Assembly (NCBI GenBank): GCA_019421525.1
Contig: JAHZFC010000117.1
Coordinates: 1-7,107, forward strand
Direction of reading: 5' to 3'
DNA: 7,107 nt
From: Clostridiales bacterium
GTDB lineage: Bacteria > Bacillota > Clostridia > Oscillospirales > Oscillospiraceae
In this document: positions 6,602-7,107 of the stretch, one piece after another
Layout of the letters: every line of letters begins with the position of its first letter
How positions within the stretch are numbered: position 1 is the first letter of the stretch
Position numbers and translations under genes: made by a program
The notes under the pieces: model-generated
The model's database searches: none
Seen by the model: the letters and a program-made list of their open reading frames with translations, nothing else
Told to the model about the DNA's origin: nothing

Positions 6602-6755
6602 GCCCCACAGGCCCTGCCTGCGGGGACCCCGAAGGGATCATCCTGCTCGGGCGGAGTGGATCCGCCCTGCGCCAAGATTTTTGCCTCTGGCAAAAATGCT
6701 TGTACGGCGCATCTGCGCCGCCCCGCAGAAGCGGGGGATGGAGGAGCCGGTCTAC
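6602..6755. repeat. Palindrome-rich spacer, candidate small dispersed element
   Basis: The 154 nt between the two repeat copies hold a chain of hairpins. The first pairs 6603-6611 with 6617-6625 (one mismatch, loop 5). The second pairs 6649-6655 with 6661-6667 (7 bp, loop 5). The third pairs 6677-6685 with 6689-6697 (9 bp, loop TCT) and can be extended by AAG/CTT and GCGCC/GGCGC to 6669-6710. The fourth pairs 6705-6710 with 6715-6720 (6 bp, loop 4). The fifth pairs 6721-6726 with 6731-6736 (6 bp, loop 4). The extended third and the fourth hairpin share 6706-6710, so they exclude each other. Clear terminal inverted repeats and a convincing coding frame are absent. The build resembles REP/BIME-type or MITE-like intergenic repeats, but copies elsewhere cannot be seen from one window. 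Confidence 0.6.
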
Positions 6756-7107
6756 CCCAGCAGCAGCTTGTCGTCCGCCTCGGTGGAGCCGGTGGCCTGG
6801 CCAAACTTAGCCAAAAGGTCCTCCACGGTGAGCTTTTTCTTGTCCTCTCCGGAGATGTCCAGGGCGATGTTCCCCTCGTACATCATCACCAGCCGGTTGC
6901 CGTGGGCGATGGCGTCCCGCATGTTGTGGGTGATCATCAGGGTGGTGAGATGGTCCCGCTGGACGATCTTCTCTGTGGCGTCCAGCACCTTGGCCGCCGT
7001 CTTGGGGTCCAGAGCGGCGGTGTGCTCGTCCAGCAGCAGCAGCTTGGGCTTGACCAGGGTGGCCATGAGCAGGGTGAGGGCCTGGCGCTGCCCGCCGGAC
7101 AGCAGGC
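6752..7107 (-). CDS. ABC transporter ATP-binding protein, C-terminal part (5' end beyond window)
   Basis: This is the nucleotide-binding subunit of an ABC importer, acting at the inner face of the membrane. The frame enters at 7105, and 117 residues remain before TAG 6752-6754. Visible are the signature LSGGQRQ (residues 2-8), Walker B LLLLDEH with catalytic E27, the D-loop AALD (30-33), and the switch His H60 in MITHNM. The Walker A and Q-loop half lies outside. The runs LTLLMATL, LLLLDEHTAALDPKTA and KKKLTVEDLLAKF resemble the putative tryptophan/tyrosine-type ABC systems that pair with a PF04392 substrate-binding protein. That substrate assignment is only family-level inference. The ATG at 7066 is internal, not the start. 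The final 22 codons are repeated downstream (6536-6601), and the stop TAG is supplied by the inserted or duplicated sequence, yet the protein end is unchanged. Confidence 0.92.
   Translation of the reverse strand, partial: LLSGGQRQALTLLMATLVKPKLLLLDEHTAALDPKTAAKVLDATEKIVQRDHLTTLMITHNMRDAIAHGNRLVMMYEGNIALDISGEDKKKLTVEDLLAKFGQATGSTEADDKLLLG
6756..6821 (-). repeat. 66-nt direct repeat, copy 2 (within the working ABC gene)
   Basis: This copy is the 3' end of the functional ABC ATPase gene and is identical to 6536-6601. It keeps the reading frame of the gene body on its upstream side. Confidence 0.97.

Noticed and set aside
6677..6697. Intrinsic terminator in the spacer (stem with T5/A5 arms)
   Set aside because: The A/T runs are inside the stem itself; neither strand has a U run directly after the stem, so it does not fit the usual terminator form.
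6602..6755. Complete insertion sequence
   Set aside because: It is too short to encode a transposase, and no matching terminal inverted repeats or short target duplications are visible.
6514..6810. + strand open frame across the repeat region
   Set aside because: It reads antisense to both copies of the ABC gene tail, has no RBS, and its content is explained by the repeat and the hairpins.
6536..6821. Template/variable repeat pair of a diversity-generating retroelement
   Set aside because: The copies are at a gene 3' end as in such systems, but they are completely identical with no adenine-linked substitutions. The window shows no reverse transcriptase and the target is an ABC ATPase.
6536..6821. 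CRISPR array
   Set aside because: There are only two long repeats, one of them inside a coding sequence, and the single spacer is 154 nt and palindromic. No cas gene is seen.

Overview
The window looks like chromosomal DNA from a high-GC member of the Firmicutes, most likely an Oscillospiraceae gut anaerobe (Flavonifractor/Pseudoflavonifractor-like). This is an inference from three things: strong G/C third-position codon use, purine-rich Shine-Dalgarno sites before nearly every gene, and the style of the proteins (Gram-positive type signal peptidase, MetRS with a fused C-terminal tRNA-binding domain, small Ig-like lipoprotein). No database search was possible.

Layout. Six genes run head to tail on the + strand from base 1 to 6435: the 3' two-thirds of ftsH (membrane AAA+ zinc protease), lepB (signal peptidase I), a crotonase-family enoyl-CoA hydratase/isomerase, an unrecognised multi-pass membrane protein with an acidic tail, metG (methionyl-tRNA synthetase), and a lipoprotein resembling the DUF4352 family. 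Gaps are short (17, 21, 87, an 8-nt overlap, 38 nt), so the block is probably one or two transcription units. The only plausible internal promoter lies in the AT-richer gap at 2692-2778. A perfect 20-bp hairpin flanked by A4/T4 (6462-6504) closes the block and can also terminate the convergent gene.

On the - strand, entering from the right edge, is the C-terminal 117 residues of an ABC transporter ATPase resembling the putative tryptophan/tyrosine-type systems.

The unusual part is 6532-6821. The last 66 nt of the ABC gene occur twice as a perfect direct repeat (6536-6601 and 6756-6821). Between the copies lies a 154-nt spacer packed with short perfect hairpins. Both copies encode the same last 22 residues and each is followed at once by its own stop codon (TAG for the working gene, TGA for the orphan copy). 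The orphan copy sits next to the terminator, so it is probably the original gene end, displaced by a small palindromic element or by a duplication. No transposase or integrase is present.

Functionally, FtsH and LepB handle membrane-protein quality control and secretion, MetG serves translation, and the lipoprotein is an exported product. The crotonase and the membrane protein have no obvious link to these and may simply share the transcript.
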